Part shown: in pieces, positions 1 through 11,690 of the stretch
Layout of the letters: every line of letters begins with the position of its first letter
How positions within the stretch are numbered: position 1 is the stretch's first letter
Origin: Hibiscus mutabilis
Lineage: Eukaryota > Streptophyta > Magnoliopsida > Malvales > Malvaceae
NCBI GenBank assembly: GCA_019671005.1
Contig: CM033745.1
Span: forward strand, 45,813,241-45,877,240
Length of the DNA: 64,000 bases
Direction of reading: 5' to 3'
Position numbers and translations under genes: made by a program
The notes under the pieces: model-generated
Seen by the model: the letters and a program-made list of their open reading frames with translations, nothing else
Database searches by the model: none
What the model was told of the DNA's origin: nothing

Positions 1-812
1 GCAGCTACATCTCTCTATCTCTGTGCGTATTGGCAGAAGCTTTCATGACGCTTTTGCTCTAATCCTTGTAGAACTAAACGAGTTGGTACCATGTCTGAAA
101 CATGCTTGTACTGCTCATTAAAGGCTCTGGACAAATCTTTCTATGATCTGATGTTCACTCGACTTAGCTGTGTATACCAGTGCGCAGCTGACCCTACTAA
201 GTTGTTTTGGAAGCAATGGATAAGCAACTTCTCATTTTCCAGATACATTAACATATTTCTGCAATACATAGTCAAATGTGCTGCAGGGCATGTCGTTCCA
301 TTATATTTTTCAAAGTCAGGAACATTAAACTTTGGTGGTACTATAAGATCAGTTACCAGGCTCAAATCCTTAGCATCCATTCCTCCATATATACCTCCTT
401 CTTGGAATGATTTAATCATTTCTTCCAATTTCTCGTAGCGATCCTCCCATTTCTTCTCAGCTTTCACCTTGTCGGCGATTTCATCAAGATCAGGCACCTC
501 AATGACTTCATCAGAACTTATCTTCCTATCATTCATTGTTGACGCCTCAGCAACATGTGGTGAAATCTTGACCCTAGAAGATTGTGCTATATTTGGATGA
601 ACAAAAGTCATCCCTTGAAATTTTGGCACGGCATTTGCTTCTTCACCAGCTTCCACTGCATCAGGGTCCTTAAAACCTAGCATGAATGCAATTGAACCAA
701 CCGTCTTTTGGTGAACAAGCTTCACATGTTGCTTCAAATCTGTCTCCAGCTTGTCTAACCTATCCTGGGTACTCTTGTGGTTGCTTTCTAGGGCCAACAC
801 TCTATCTTCCAT
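1..812 (-). pseudogene. gag: gag of element A (N-terminal and capsid part, runs off window)
   Basis: Capsid-type structural protein of the retrotransposon, acting in cytoplasmic virus-like particles. The ORF starts at the ATG at 810-812 and reads 223 residues. Residues about 1-35 form a heptad-rich coiled coil (MEDRVLALES). Residues about 120-140 are charged and helical. The gag core follows with the family motifs LIVPPKFNVPDF, LLIHCFQNNLVGSAAHWY and TQLSR. After a stop at 141-143 the same frame continues recognisably toward base 1 (LEQKRHESFCQYAQR), so at least one stop breaks the gene. The same motifs occur in element B at 7,143-8,113 and in element G at 48,850-49,920, which places all three in one superfamily. 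Confidence 0.8.
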
Positions 813-1075
813 TACTCCGACTTGAGACCGAGTACCGTACTTGTGGTTTGTTTTTTCTAATTTGATTTTCTGTCATTTTTATTTAAGTTAAACTCTTATT
901 ATGTCATGTATGCATGCACAAATGTAAGCAGTAATGCAAAGAAAAACTATTAAACACAAAAAAATGAAATGCAAATGCATTGATGTAAGCGAAGGGCCAT
1001 CAATTCCATGAAACAATTGCTCAAGAAACAACTCTTTTATTGGATTAAAATGATCTTTATTACATCAAGTTTTGT
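813..1075 (-). other. Spacer between ORF1 and gag of element A
   Basis: AT-rich sequence between the end of the coiled-coil ORF and the gag start. No ORF or structured motif is visible. Element B has a spacer of similar size and base composition at about 8,560-8,794, so this is a conserved noncoding joint of the family. Confidence 0.5.
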
Positions 1076-3124
1076 TTACAAATATTTTTCAGCTTGAGTT
1101 CCCAATTCTTTGATTTCTTCAATGAGCCACATAAGCCTTGGTCCTACCTCTCTTGTTGGCTTGATGTACTGATGAAGAGCTGCAGCTTCAGTGGCTAGCA
1201 TCATCACGTGTCGGGGCACATCTTGTACCTGGGTCATGACAGTCATGTTAAACTCATCTCGTTCTTGGAATCTTCTAGCCATGTCCCTAAGACGTGTGAA
1301 CCAGTAGTCGTTACCTCCCTCAGTGATGTCTTCAAGGACCAAGATCTTTGTCCTGCATTCCTGAATAATGTTATCCATTTCTTCAACCTGTTTCTTCAAG
1401 GCACCATTCTCACTTAGACAGGCCTGAAGCTCAATATAAGCACGATGGTTCTGAAGTCTGTGTAACGAGTGGTTCAGATCATCTATTTTGGCTTGCAACT
1501 TAACAACACAAGCCCGACTCTGCTTTAGCTCTGCACTGGTTTGGTCATGTGCCTTCTGCAACTCAAGTAGGTGAATCCGATTGTCATGGGCCTTTCTCTT
1601 CCATGCGGCCACACCTTATTTATTACCTTCATGGAACTGTTTTCCATTTCCATTTTTAGTTGCCAGCTTACTCCTATTTCTCTCTTCTGCAAGGGCTCGT
1701 CGACATTTCTTAACCCCGCGTCTTCCTCGTTCTTTTTCTTTTTCTACAGCATGTTCGACTTCTAACTTCCACTGTTCGGGAGTTTTTCTCAAATCAACAT
1801 TCTTAACAGCAGTTTGGAACTTGAGGAAGTTGACTCTTTGGATCTCAAGCTTCTTCTCTAGGTCTTCATACATCTTCACTACTCGCTTCATTTGCCCTTT
1901 GTACTTTTCAACTTCAGGGGTTGACTTAAACTTGTCTCTTTGGTTCTGCTCTTGCAAAGCTTCTATCTCCAGCTTAGCCCTTCTTAATTCTTCTCTCAAG
2001 ATATCAGCTTCTGTAGGGACTACTTTTAAGTGCTCCTCTAGAGACTTAGCTTGCCCAGATGTAGGTGATAGGACTTCGTCATTCATTCTTGTATGCCTCC
2101 AAATGTCATAGTCTGGGGTGTACATGCAGTGGCTATCAGCCTCTAGCTTCATATGATAACAATGGTTCCATGCATTGCTGATTGTCTGAACCTTTTGCCT
2201 AAACTCTCCTTGGAACTCGAACTCTGATGAGCCAAGACCGGTAGTTAATGGAATGAACTACCAAGACCCATACTGGCGAGATACTAACAAAGGGGTACAC
2301 CCTATTCCTCCCCACAAACCTATAAACATTAGGAAGTTGAAATCTCCACATTTGTACAAAAGTTTGGTGTGACCCATCCAAGGAACCCTCCATCTGATGT
2401 CCTCGTCACGACAATCCCTGAATATATCAATCCATTTGCTCTTCTTAAAAACAGGCCACTCTTTTGCCAAAAATTCCCGAAGAGGTGAGAAGTTCGGGGA
2501 AAACACATTTGATAAAGCTAATGTTAGGCACTTCCAGAAGTGACTGAGGGCCCAAACTTGCAGTAGCGGAGCACAGCCTCCAAAATGAACTCTTTCAACT
2601 TTTCGGCAGGCATTGAGGGAGATGAAGGTTTCAGCAAGTACGACTGGTACTGGATTGACTCCTCTCTTTAGTTGTTCCAGGAAATCAAGTAGTGCCATAT
2701 CAATGTTTCCTAGAACCTTCGGAAAGATGACTAAGCTATAAATTGCAATGGCTAAGAGATCAATCCTCTTTTCTCTATCGGGGTGGATCGAGATTATACT
2801 TCTGATGCTTGACAAATGAAGATTAAAGGTGCCTCCCCTCTTCTGTATTAACCCTTTTACCCAACCATCACTCATACCAACAAACACTTGAAGCTTTGCA
2901 TGTGGGTTTTTGTTTTTAGGTGGCTTGGCATAAACCCAGTTCTTCTTTACCTTGCACAAGTTGAAAAGGGCTAAGTACTCCTCGAATATAGGCATCATAT
3001 CTTCTTTATTAAATGTGAAGCAACAATACCCTGGATTCCAGAATTGAACCAAGGCTTTCAGAAACTGCTCATCAACCTTTACGTACAAGAGGTAGGCAAT
3101 GTCACCGTAGACTTCATGGAACAA
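1076..3124 (-). pseudogene. ORF1 of element A: DUF7745-like domain plus coiled coil
   Basis: Protein of unknown function encoded upstream of gag. One reading frame runs from an ATG at 3,124 to a stop at 1,076-1,078, about 680 codons, broken only by an in-frame TAG at 2,258-2,260 and a TAA at 1,616-1,618; a further N-terminal part may reach to about 3,235. The first 280 residues resemble the DUF7745 family of plant transposon-linked proteins, with signatures FWNPGYCCFTFNKEDMMPI and LDFLEQLKRGVNPVPVVLAE. The C-terminal 350 residues are strongly coiled-coil (long Glu/Lys/Gln heptads such as LREELRRAKLEIEALQEQ). The same two-part layout recurs, more decayed, in element B at 8,795-10,699. The family name is given from memory; the coiled coil and shared architecture are seen directly. 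Confidence 0.65.
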
Positions 3125-3235
3125 CTGCTTGGTCTTATAATCAAAATGCTCTCAGATTTCCTGCAATTCTTGCACATTGTTCTACTTGACGCTGATGTGG
3201 GCATATTTCGAAGTCTCTATCTCATGATCAGCTAG

Positions 3236-3986
3236 TAGACTATCTCCAAATGTTCGTTGGTTCACCTCGAACCAATATCAGACATTTGCATTCTCTTCTT
3301 CAATTTTCAAAATTCTTCCGTCCATAACAAGAGCTTTTCAAATTTGAGCAATCATTTTGAGAATCAACCCCTTCTAAATATGTAATGATGCGACATGAAT
3401 GGTTATGCAAGACAACAAGACAAAGGGAACACATATTAGAATCAAGAAAACATAGAGAATTCAAAAACAATTTTGGGCAGCACATTCCAATACTTCAGGA
3501 CATGTCACCCTTTATTAATAAAACCTTAGGTTTTTCGCATGGCTCTATTGGGGTGGGCTCTAAGTTCTCAAACAGTTGAGTTCTAAAAGGTACCCGAGCT
3601 GTCCTTGTTGTCCCCTACTAAGGGTAGCAAGGCCCCTGGTTCTCACCCATTATAGGCTTCAAACGAACCAAGTTCAACTCAGGAGGACTCACTTCCTATG
3701 TCTTCTCGAAGAATCAGTATCCTTACGAAGACATGAGGCATATGAGTCCTGAAGGTACTTGCTAGGCTCATACGGAGAATCAATATTCTGACATGAGCAA
3801 AGCATTTTCCTCTCACTTAACAATTGGGTGGAGCTCGGGAATAGAGCTTTTTTGCAACAAATTTTTTAAAATGCGATTCATTAAACGGACAAATAAGTTG
3901 AAACCTTCGTGAACTTGCAAATTCTTTTTCTAAAAACATTTTGAAAACAATTTGTGGCCTGACCCTCTTTTTTTTTAAACAAAATG
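3236..3986 (-). other. 5' leader of element A, noncoding
   Basis: Sequence between the primer-binding site and ORF1. No convincing ORF is present. It contains GC-richer blocks at 3,590-3,780 with the repeated phrase CATATGAGTCCTGAAGG / CTCATACGGAGAATCA, similar in style to the leaders of elements B (11,160-11,450) and G (47,760-48,060), both of which have short direct repeats at the same place. Confidence 0.45.
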
Positions 3987-4004
3987 TCCCCAACAGAGTC
4001 GCCA
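3987..4004 (-). other. Primer-binding site of element A
   Basis: On the minus strand this reads TGGCGACTCTGTTGGGGA, three bases (GCT) after the LTR end ...GCGACA. A PBS begins with TGG because tRNAs end in CCA. Near-identical sites lie at 11,673-11,690 (element B) and 47,602-47,619 (element G). I did not identify the tRNA. Confidence 0.7.
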
Positions 4005-4007
4005 AGC

Positions 4008-4755
4008 TGTCGCAACCCTTTTTAGGAAGGTTTTGACGTTTTGGAAAACTTTATAAAATCACGGAGTTGCCACCAATATTTTTTGAAAAAAAGTGTGATT
4101 GGATCACTTTTAAAACAATGGTATTTTGATAATACGTTTTATTTATCAAAATTACATTTTGATCCATGAAAATATGAGAAAATAGGTTCGGGGGTCGATT
4201 ACGTGTGGGGAAGGATTAGCACCCCCACAATGCCCAAAAAATTAGTACCTTAATTGATTTCAAAAAGCATTTTTTAAGAACTGGAATTTAGAAGTTTACA
4301 AAAAATTCAATTTTATTTATCCATAAAATGAATGTAAATCTATTTTAACGGCCTTATCGCCCGAGAAATGAACTTCAATCACTGCCAACACTCCTGGCAG
4401 TAACCTACATTAACAATACTATTTAATTAAATAGACCTTTTATTTATTTTTAATTACAATTGGGTTATGTGTTTTTATATTTTTTTGGTCTTTATTATAT
4501 TAACTACTATTTAATATGCAGTCTATGTTAATTCAAACTACTCTATATAAAAACTATTTACGGTACACATTGTAACACATTATATGAGATCTAAACTACA
4601 TTAATACATCAACTATATACTATGTGACCCCTAACTATGTTATTAGTAACAATAATATTTACTACTAAACACATTAACTATGTTACCAATATCATATAAT
4701 TACAATATGCTAATACTAAATTAACAATTAAAACAAAGGTGAAAATCTAGTGACA
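4008..4755 (-). repeat. 5' LTR of element A
   Basis: On the minus strand the LTR begins TGTCACTAGATTTTCACC and ends GGGTTGCGACA, i.e. TGT...ACA, directly before the PBS. It holds the Tat-LTR block at 4,185-4,235 and a PBS-like repeat at 4,062-4,074. Its 5' end matches the start of the plus-strand LTR at 53,447 (TGTCACTGAATTTTCACC) in 16 of 18 bases, and its 3' third matches 55,390-55,678. Compared with that copy, about 1.6 kb of middle sequence, including the likely TATA region, is absent here. Confidence 0.8.
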
Positions 4756-6331
4756 ACGGGAAGGATTTGTTTTTCTTCACTCGCCACCATCCTTAACAAA
4801 TCATCTGGGACCTCATCATCCTCTTTATTGATTTCCACCGAGCACGTGGGTTACTCGATTAGGTTCCACATCATTCATACAATTTATATTAAGAGGTCTA
4901 TAGGATTTTTTAAAGTATGCATTGGGAATGGAAAGAGATATCTTATGATATGAATAAATAATAAATAGATCAATAATGAATGAATAAATTGAATGATATG
5001 TTTACCATTCGAGAAAGAAAAGTGGAAAATGTCCATTTCATTGAAAGCAGATAAAAAGTGACATAGCTTCCCTTTTACAAAAGATGCATATTAATTTCGG
5101 GCAAAAGTAACGGGGTTGTTATGGGCATTACTTTGATTCAGTCCTAGAAACCACATGCATGTCCACAGAGGAGCAATTGTCGAGCTTTTCACTCGGGTAG
5201 CATGGGCGAATCTTGGCCAAGAGCTGGTCAGTCTTGCCACTATCACAGATCACATTCACATCCATCTCTTCCAAAGCCTAGCGGATCAATTCTTCCTAGA
5301 GGCATCTTTTGCCTTCTCGACTCGCTTCTTGGACTTCTAACTCGGGGTTTCGGATACCATCAGATATGAAAATGCCATCAAAATCCGTATAGGTTATAGG
5401 GGCCCAAGAAATGTCCTCCCCTTTAAGCCGGGCTTTCCTTTTGCTCTTGTCTCTTCCTCCATTCTTGTCTCTTTTGTAGGAAATTGGGCCTATAGTCGAG
5501 CCCAAAATGATCGACCTTATAGATCACACTGATAGGCCGAAGGCGTCCATGTAGACTTCTTCCCAAGCCTCTTCCCTTTCTCACTCCTCTTCCTAGGGTC
5601 TCAAATACCACCATCTTGGTGCAATTTGAAAGTTTAGGGCAAGGAAACTGGGTCCCCTCTGGGACAAAGGTTGCGTTGACAAATTCCAAATCCCTAAAAG
5701 CACATTCCATTTCCTCTTCATCGGTATAGATGTATGGTGTATCCAAAGTCGCTGAAGCGATGACGTCTTGCTCAGTATTCACTGTGACCAATTTTCCTTT
5801 AATAACAAACTTTAATTTTTGATGAAGCGAAGACGAGACAGCACCGTCCGAATGTATCCATGGCCTTCCTAACAGACAACTATAGGATGGCCAAATGGTC
5901 ATAACCACAAAATCAACCATATATTTGGTAGGTCCAATGAGCAGTGATACTTCTATCTTCCCGAACACATCTCGTTGGGTCCCATCAAATGCTCGCACTG
6001 TGTTATGACAGGGCTTCATGTATGAACTGTCGATCGGTAACCGTTGCAGAGTAGCCAGTGACATAGCATTCAAAGCGGGGCCATTATCAAGCAGCACTCT
6101 TGGTAGCACATAACCCTTCCAATGAGTGGTAATGTTTAAGGCCTTGGTGGATCCCCTTCCTTCCTCCAGTATCTCATTGTCCCTGAAGGTGATATGATTA
6201 TTGGCGGTGATATGACTAATGATTCGGTCCCAATTCCCGACCGAGATATTACTGGTGACAAAAGTTTGATTCAAAACCTTCAACAGCGCGTCACGATGCT
6301 TTTTTGAGTTTAGCAGGAGATCGAGTGACAA
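4756..6331 (-). pseudogene. Aspartic protease and G-patch-like region of element B polyprotein
   Basis: The protease matures the Gag-Pol polyprotein inside the particle. The main ORF (6,331 to 5,423, 302 residues) contains the Tat-lineage protease: ILEEGRGSTKALNITT, then the catalytic segment VLLDNGPALNAM (Asp-Asn-Gly, the form usual in this lineage as I recall it), then CLLGRPWIHSDGAVSSSLHQ. It ends with a glycine-rich segment GRGVRKGRGLGRSL that resembles the G-patch of plant gypsy polyproteins. A frame change near 5,500 leads to a continuation to 5,296, and an acidic tail (INKEDDEVPDDLLRMV) reads to about 4,756, where the coding sequence normally enters RT but instead meets the LTR of element A. 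Confidence 0.75.
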
Positions 6332-6538
6332 AATCCGATTTGGCTACTTCTGAAGTTGTTCCACAACGTTATACTTGATGTGTTTCAATAATCTCAAAAA
6401 TTATTGAGCTTGAGTTTTTGTGACTAGTTCCTTGATCTTTGGAGGCGACTCCTCTCTAAACATCTTCTCGGGTTTAGTCCTGGTTTCTTTACCTTTTTCC
6501 TTTTGTTCTTTTGGTGCCCTTAGATTCCCCGGAGCGTA

Positions 6539-6922
6539 TCACCGACCACTCCTCGTGAGATGTCCTACATCACTTACTTCTCCGGCATTTGGTTCCAAAG
6601 GCCCTCCTTGAGCGAATTTTGCCCCCATTTCCACATCCTCTCCTCCTTGCAAACTAGAGGAGTCTGGTATTGTAATGCTTGCGGTGTAATTCCATGGAAC
6701 CATATGTGTATCCTTGAAAGGAAAGGATTTAGGGGTGGCAATTATAATCTTGGGAGCCACATTTAGCGCACTTGCTTCACTTGGCTTGAGATCGAGGACA
6801 AATGGTCTTTTCGCGTTGTACTTGGTGTCTTGACTATCTGACGCACAGACTTCTGATTCCCTCATTCCTTTCTCCTTTTTAAAGAACTTGATCTCTTTTT
6901 TATCCACCATAGTTTGTATCAA
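6539..6922 (-). pseudogene. Gag-protease linker of element B
   Basis: A 127-residue reading frame between gag and protease. It is basic at the start (KKEIKFFKKEKGMRE) and Ser/Pro-rich later, ending in a LTRSGR motif; the short LTRSGR/LRSGR peptide is common just ahead of the gypsy protease. Sequence 6,923-7,142 on the same strand (HDQ..-like, degenerate) joins it to gag with frame changes. No separate function is claimed. Confidence 0.55.
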
Positions 6923-7142
6923 GTGACGAAACTCCTTACAATTCTAAATTTCATGATCCTCCGATCACCATTCCCCGGTCGTTGAGGCGTGCCATGCACA
7001 ATTGTTGGAAAACCCACCTCAATAGAGACTGGACTTCAGATACATCCACCCTAGCTTTTCTGGCATACTCATCTTCAATAGCATTCACGCCTTAACCTCT
7101 ATGGTTAGGTAAGGGGTTGTTGGCCGTGCATGGTTCCCCCAA

Positions 7143-8113
7143 CTACAATACTCTGTTTCGTATCATATTTTGAACAAACTTTTTGAATCTTATGCATTTT
7201 TCAATCGAACGCCCTAGGACATCGGCATGGTACTCGTAGTATGCCTTGGGGTCATACCACGCGGGGTAAGGTGGGTTGAAAGGCGTGACATGATAAGGCC
7301 GAACTAAATCTGCCTTATACAATTGTGAGTAAAGCTCATTGTAAGAGATTGGTAACGGAGTGAAAGACCTATTCTCCCCTTCCTTCTTAGGTCCCTTATC
7401 TTCCCTCTTATTGAAGTTTCGGGAGTTCCCCACTGCGGCTTGGGGCTGGGAGATAATGTAGTTCTTGACAGTCTCAAAAGTGCTTATGTTGTTAACCTCA
7501 TGATCCTTCTTCTTGTATTGTTTGTGAGAAGGCTCCCCTCTGTCAATTCTCCCACTTTTAATGGTACCCTCAATGCGCTCGCTAGTCATAACCATCTCGC
7601 GAAGTTGCTAATAGGATTACTGATCAAACGATCATAGAGTGTCCCTTTTAGCGTGTCTATGAAAATCAGATAAATCTCATGCTCATGAAGCAGTGGCTGA
7701 ACTTGTGTCGCCACATCACGCCACCTCTGAGCGTACTCACGAAGGTTTTCATTGCATCTTTGCTCCATTCCATGCAACATAAGTCGATTAGGAACCATAT
7801 CAGTTATGTGCTTGTACCGTTCGGTGAAAGCTTTGGCCAAATCCTTCTATGAATTGACTTGAGCTCTTGTTAGCTGGTTCTACCACCTTGAAGTAGATCC
7901 CACCAAACTGTCTTCAAAGTAGTGAATCAAAAGCTTCTCATTATCGGTGAACCCGACCATCTTCCGACAAAACATGACCACGTGTGCAGTAGGGCAGGTA
8001 GTTTCGTCAAACTTCTCAAATTTTGGGGTCTTAAACTTGTACGAGATTTCCACGTCTGGGACCAGGCTGATCTCCCTAGCATTCAACCCATAGGAACCAT
8101 CCTCATCTTCCAT
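7143..8113 (-). pseudogene. gag: gag of element B, frame-broken
   Basis: Capsid protein of the retrotransposon. Three overlapping pieces in order: 8,113-7,880 (GLNAREISLVPDVEI, KLLIHYFEDSLVGSTSRW), 7,840-7,586 (FTERYKHITDMVPNRLMLHG, NLREYAQRWRDVATQVQP) and 7,595-7,143 (SYNELYSQLYKADLVRPYH, then a zinc-knuckle-like stretch YYEYHADVLGRSIEKCIRFK in which expected cysteines are lost). They match gag of elements A and G. The breaks at about 7,860 and 7,590 are a stop and a frameshift. A charged N-terminal coiled coil continues up to about 8,560 in degenerate form. Confidence 0.75.
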
Positions 8114-8794
8114 TACTCGAAACTTTTCTTTGAGATCCTTTCAGGTATCTTCTAACTATTTTGAGAATTCTACTTTCATTTGATTCAGTCTTTCCAACTC
8201 ATCAAAATCTAGGATGATATCCCCAACATTCTCGACATTCTTAAAAGTCACGCCCGGCTGAGCTTGAGTAGATACAACGATATGAGAAGAGGATCCCATT
8301 TGTAGAGGGTTCGATGAAGGGTCCACAAGAAGAGGGCCCTTAAAGATTGGGGTATAAGGGTAGTCCCCCGAGCTTTGGGAAAGATTCTCGACGACGCCCT
8401 TATCTCTCAGCTCTTATCCTAAACGGGATTGCAGCATCTGAGATATCTCTCTCATCATATCTTGTTGGGACTTGATGATGGTTTCCCTCAATTCTTGCTG
8501 AGTTCACTCCAACTGGCCTCTCAGATCGGCTTCAAATTTTGCAAAGCTTTTCTCCATTTGCCTTGTTTGTAAGTGAGTGCGGTATGGGTGTGGAATTATT
8601 ATAATTTAAAGAACCAAAATGCTATTTTTTCTTAAAATAAAAAGCTTTTTAATTAAATTTAGCAATAAATAAAGTATGCAAATAAATGTGTTATGCATGA
8701 ATGCAAAGAGCAACACGAAGTTTGGCAAATATCATCATTAAACGACTTTCATTAAAGAAAACATTGCCTCGCTACAATAATTAAAGGAAACCAA

Positions 8795-9733
8795 CTATGC
8801 ATATGAACCTAAGCAAGCATCTAGGTCGATGATCTCCCTCAAGATCCAAACAATCCTTTCTTCCTCATTGAATTCATCATCCACGCAATCGTGAAGCTCG
8901 ACAGCATCTTTCGCTAGAAATTGTATCTTCCAGGCGACCTCTTGCATCTGAGCCATCCGTTGGGCTAATTCTTGCTCTTGCCTCCAAATAGTGTAAGCGG
9001 AAAACTGCAGTTGCTCCAAAGTCGGCCTCTAATACACTTGGACCGCTCCCCTAAAGCTTGCTATATGGTCCTTGAGTCGTTGAAACTTGGCTTCTAATTT
9101 TATAGCACGAGCCTTCAAATCTTGATTCTCTAAACTACTGGCTTTTAACTTGCTGGTTGAAAACTTGTGCTTGAAGAGAGACCTTTCCAAACATTTTACT
9201 TGATCTCTCAATGTTTCATTTTGGCATCGCTTCTTTTCAAGCTGCCTTGAGTGAGAGGCTCGATGGTTCTCCATCTCTTGTGACAAAGCAAGCACTTGGT
9301 CCTTGTGCTCGTAATACTTCCTCTTGTAATTCTCGGCTCTCGCCTTCTCCTCTTTGAGTTAGAGCTCCAACCCTTCGCTCGGTCCATCCTTCGCGACTCT
9401 CTTACTCTTGCTTAACCTTTGCAGCTTTTGGATTTCCTCCTTCTCCAACTTAAGTTCGATTTCCAATTTATCTTTCTTTCTTTGCAAACCTTGAATCACT
9501 CCCTCGAACTGTGTTTTGTCCAACTCAAAGTCAAACCTTTCTTGATTGGCTTTCTCTTCGAGCTGAATATACCTTTTTTGTTCCTCTTCGAGCTATTTCG
9601 CCATCAAGTATGCCTCAGTGGGAAGCATAGACAACCTCTCCTCCACAGACCTCCTACCATCGGGGTTCAATTGGGGAACATTGTCTTTGACTCGATTGAA
9701 TCGCCACTCTTCGTACTTGGGGTGACCATGTAA
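8795..9733 (-). pseudogene. Coiled-coil part of element B ORF1
   Basis: Glu/Lys/Gln/Leu-rich heptad sequence in several pieces: 9,295-9,029 (NETLRDQVKCLERSLFKHK) and 9,019-8,795 (EQLQFSAYTIWRQEQELAQR, ending in IIDLDACL), with further charged sequence up to 9,730. It occupies the same place as 1,076-2,152 in element A. Likely an oligomerising rod; function unknown. At least three stops or frame changes separate the pieces. Confidence 0.55.
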
Positions 9734-10699
9734 TGAGCGTTCATAATCCTAACCCGCCTTGCATTGTTCCAAGCTAAAGAAGCGTTATACACCACCCCTT
9801 GTAGCCCTTCTCTTTCTCGTAGTCCATGTTGAACTTGTTCAATCTTTTTATGGCTGGCACAAACTGCTTCGAACCGTACTGTCTCAAGACCAAAAGGGGT
9901 GCATAAGCTATATGCTTCCAAAGACCAAGTAAAGGTACCCATGAGTGCTCCCCGCATATATAGAGGATATTCCTTGCTGATAGACATGGAGCTCTCCAGA
10001 CTATGTCCTCATCCTTTAGATTTTAGACAATTTCTAGCCAAACCTCTTCGAATCTTCTCGTCGACCAATCCCCTTTTCGCATGAATTCCTCTAATGGTGA
10101 GAACTTGCAGTCGTAGATAGGGCTTGAGAAGTTGGCATCAGACCAAAGATGGTTGTAAAACCAAATGGTCAAAAGTTGGGGACATCCTCAGAAGCGTTCT
10201 CCACCGTGTTCTCGACAAAATCTCAAAGACTGAAAAGTTTCTGACAAAATTATAGGTACTAGATTGGTTACACCACCTAAACGATCAAACAAATTCAATA
10301 CTGACTGTTGATAAACCCTAATGCTTTGGGAAATAACATTAACCCATAGATCAAGAGTGTAAACAAGTCCCACTGAACTCGACCCGCGGGGTGTACTAAA
10401 GCTAAGACTAGTATTCCTTCCCACTTGAGATACTGTTACTTGTTCCAAGTTGCAACTTGATTGTCGACCCAAGATGGCAAAGTGTCTGAGAACCTACCAA
10501 GCTTGCCCCAAAAAAATTCATTCTTGTTCGATTTAGAGTAGACTCGATTCTCGTCGATCTTCTTGCAATTCATGAGGGCTTGATACTCTTCAATTTTCGG
10601 GGTTAAATCGAAGTTGTCAATTGTGAAACAACTGTAAGCTAAATTCCAAAAGCCTACCAAGGCTTGAAGTGGAGATTGATCAATCAGAACATTTAACAA
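9667..10699 (-). pseudogene. DUF7745-like part of element B ORF1
   Basis: N-terminal domain of ORF1, in three frame-shifted pieces: 10,699-10,436 (LQALVGFWNLAYSCFTIDNF, LTPKIEEYQALMN), 10,472-10,188 (SVLNLFDRLGGVTNLVPIIL) and 9,987-9,667 (MSISKEYPLYMRGALMG, then ARRVRIMNAHYMVTP). The order and key words parallel the intact copy in element A (FWNPGYCCFTF; LDFLEQLKRGVNPVPVVLAE). No catalytic motif can be recognised. Confidence 0.6.
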
Positions 10700-10719
10700 G
10701 TATGCAAGGTTTCATACTC

Positions 10720-11672
10720 GTCTTTGAAAGCATTTCTTGTGTCAAAATCCCAACCATTCCATACCAACCTCAACTCGGCCACATCATTAAATTTCGTGTT
10801 CATGAAAGTCTCGGCTGACATTGCTGACCTAAAGCTGAAATATTGTCCCCGTCATGTAGTTTCTCTCCTTCTGACCATACTTGCACATCAGAATTCTTCT
10901 CATCATTGCTACGGACCAAATCCCTCATTGACGTAGCCTTTAACTTCAGACTATTTCCTGACTCAATGTGCTCTTCATGATATGACAAGATATGCAAAAT
11001 AAAAAGGTAGAAAGAAAAAAGACAGAAATTAAAAGGAGCATCAGTTAGTTAAAGGATAAACAATAAATTCAAAAATGAGAAAAGGTAAATACAAACAAAA
11101 CAAGTGAAAGGCGAACACATAAAGAGAACCCTAATCACATAAATTCTAGTTCCCTATGGTTATCTGCATGGCTCTAATACGATGGGCTTTCTAGATTTTC
11201 ACGCATGGGGGTCAGTTCTATACAAGGGTACCCAAACCTATCTTATCACCTACTAAGGTAACAAGAACTCCAATTCTGGCCCATTACAACCTTGCAAATT
11301 GGATTCAGTTTGATGGAAAGCACGACCTAGTGACGTGGAGGGCTGATCACGTGTCAAAGGCGTGGATTCTGGAAGTGAATTACCGACCCGTGGAGGGCTA
11401 CTCACATGGGTATTGGCGTTTCACTCCCACTCAAGGGATAGAGCTTGGATATAGAGCTTGATGATCATGATGCAACATATGACGGTGATTCCTTATAAAT
11501 TAAATGATAAATTAATGCAAAACCACCAATTATCAAAGCATGTGCAATCGAAGTCACGTTTCAAGAAAAGCTCAACCTCATTAAAGTCATTTAAAATTTC
11601 CATAATTTACATCATTAAAAGCAACAAATATTTTCCTGGCTTAATTCTCTTTTTGTTTTGGTAAAACAAATG
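10720..11672 (-). other. 5' leader of element B, noncoding
   Basis: Sequence between ORF1 and the PBS. No supported gene. At 11,330-11,470 there are imperfect direct repeats (CGTGGAGGGCT twice, ATAGAGCTTG twice), like the leaders of A and G. Confidence 0.45.
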
Positions 11673-11690
11673 TCCCCAGCGGAGTTGCCA
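11673..11690 (-). other. Primer-binding site of element B
   Basis: Minus-strand TGGCAACTCCGCTGGGGA, directly after the LTR end (...CGCTATAGCA). It differs from the element A and G sites by two or three bases. Confidence 0.65.

Larger units (their letters stand above)
1..4755 (-). mobile_element. Element A: Tat/Ogre-like Ty3/gypsy retrotransposon, 5' part only
   Basis: Read on the minus strand, the order is 5' LTR (4,755 to 4,008), primer-binding site (4,004 to 3,987), a leader, an extra ORF1 with a DUF7745-like N-terminal part and a coiled-coil C-terminal part (about 3,235 to 1,076), a 260-bp spacer, and gag (812 to the window edge). An extra ORF ahead of gag is a known hallmark of Ogre/Tat elements. 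Immediately outside the LTR, at 4,756-4,760, is ACGGG, the expected target duplication whose partner would lie left of the window. The outside sequence reads as the pre-RT polyprotein of element B, so A probably inserted into B. ORF1 has only two visible in-frame stops, so A is younger than B. Confidence 0.8.

Noticed and set aside
91..438. Plus-strand 115-codon frame
   Set aside because: Antisense to gag of element A; the minus strand has the recognisable motifs.
1581..2111. Plus-strand 176-codon frame rich in Ser/Phe/Leu
   Set aside because: Mirror of the coiled-coil ORF on the minus strand.
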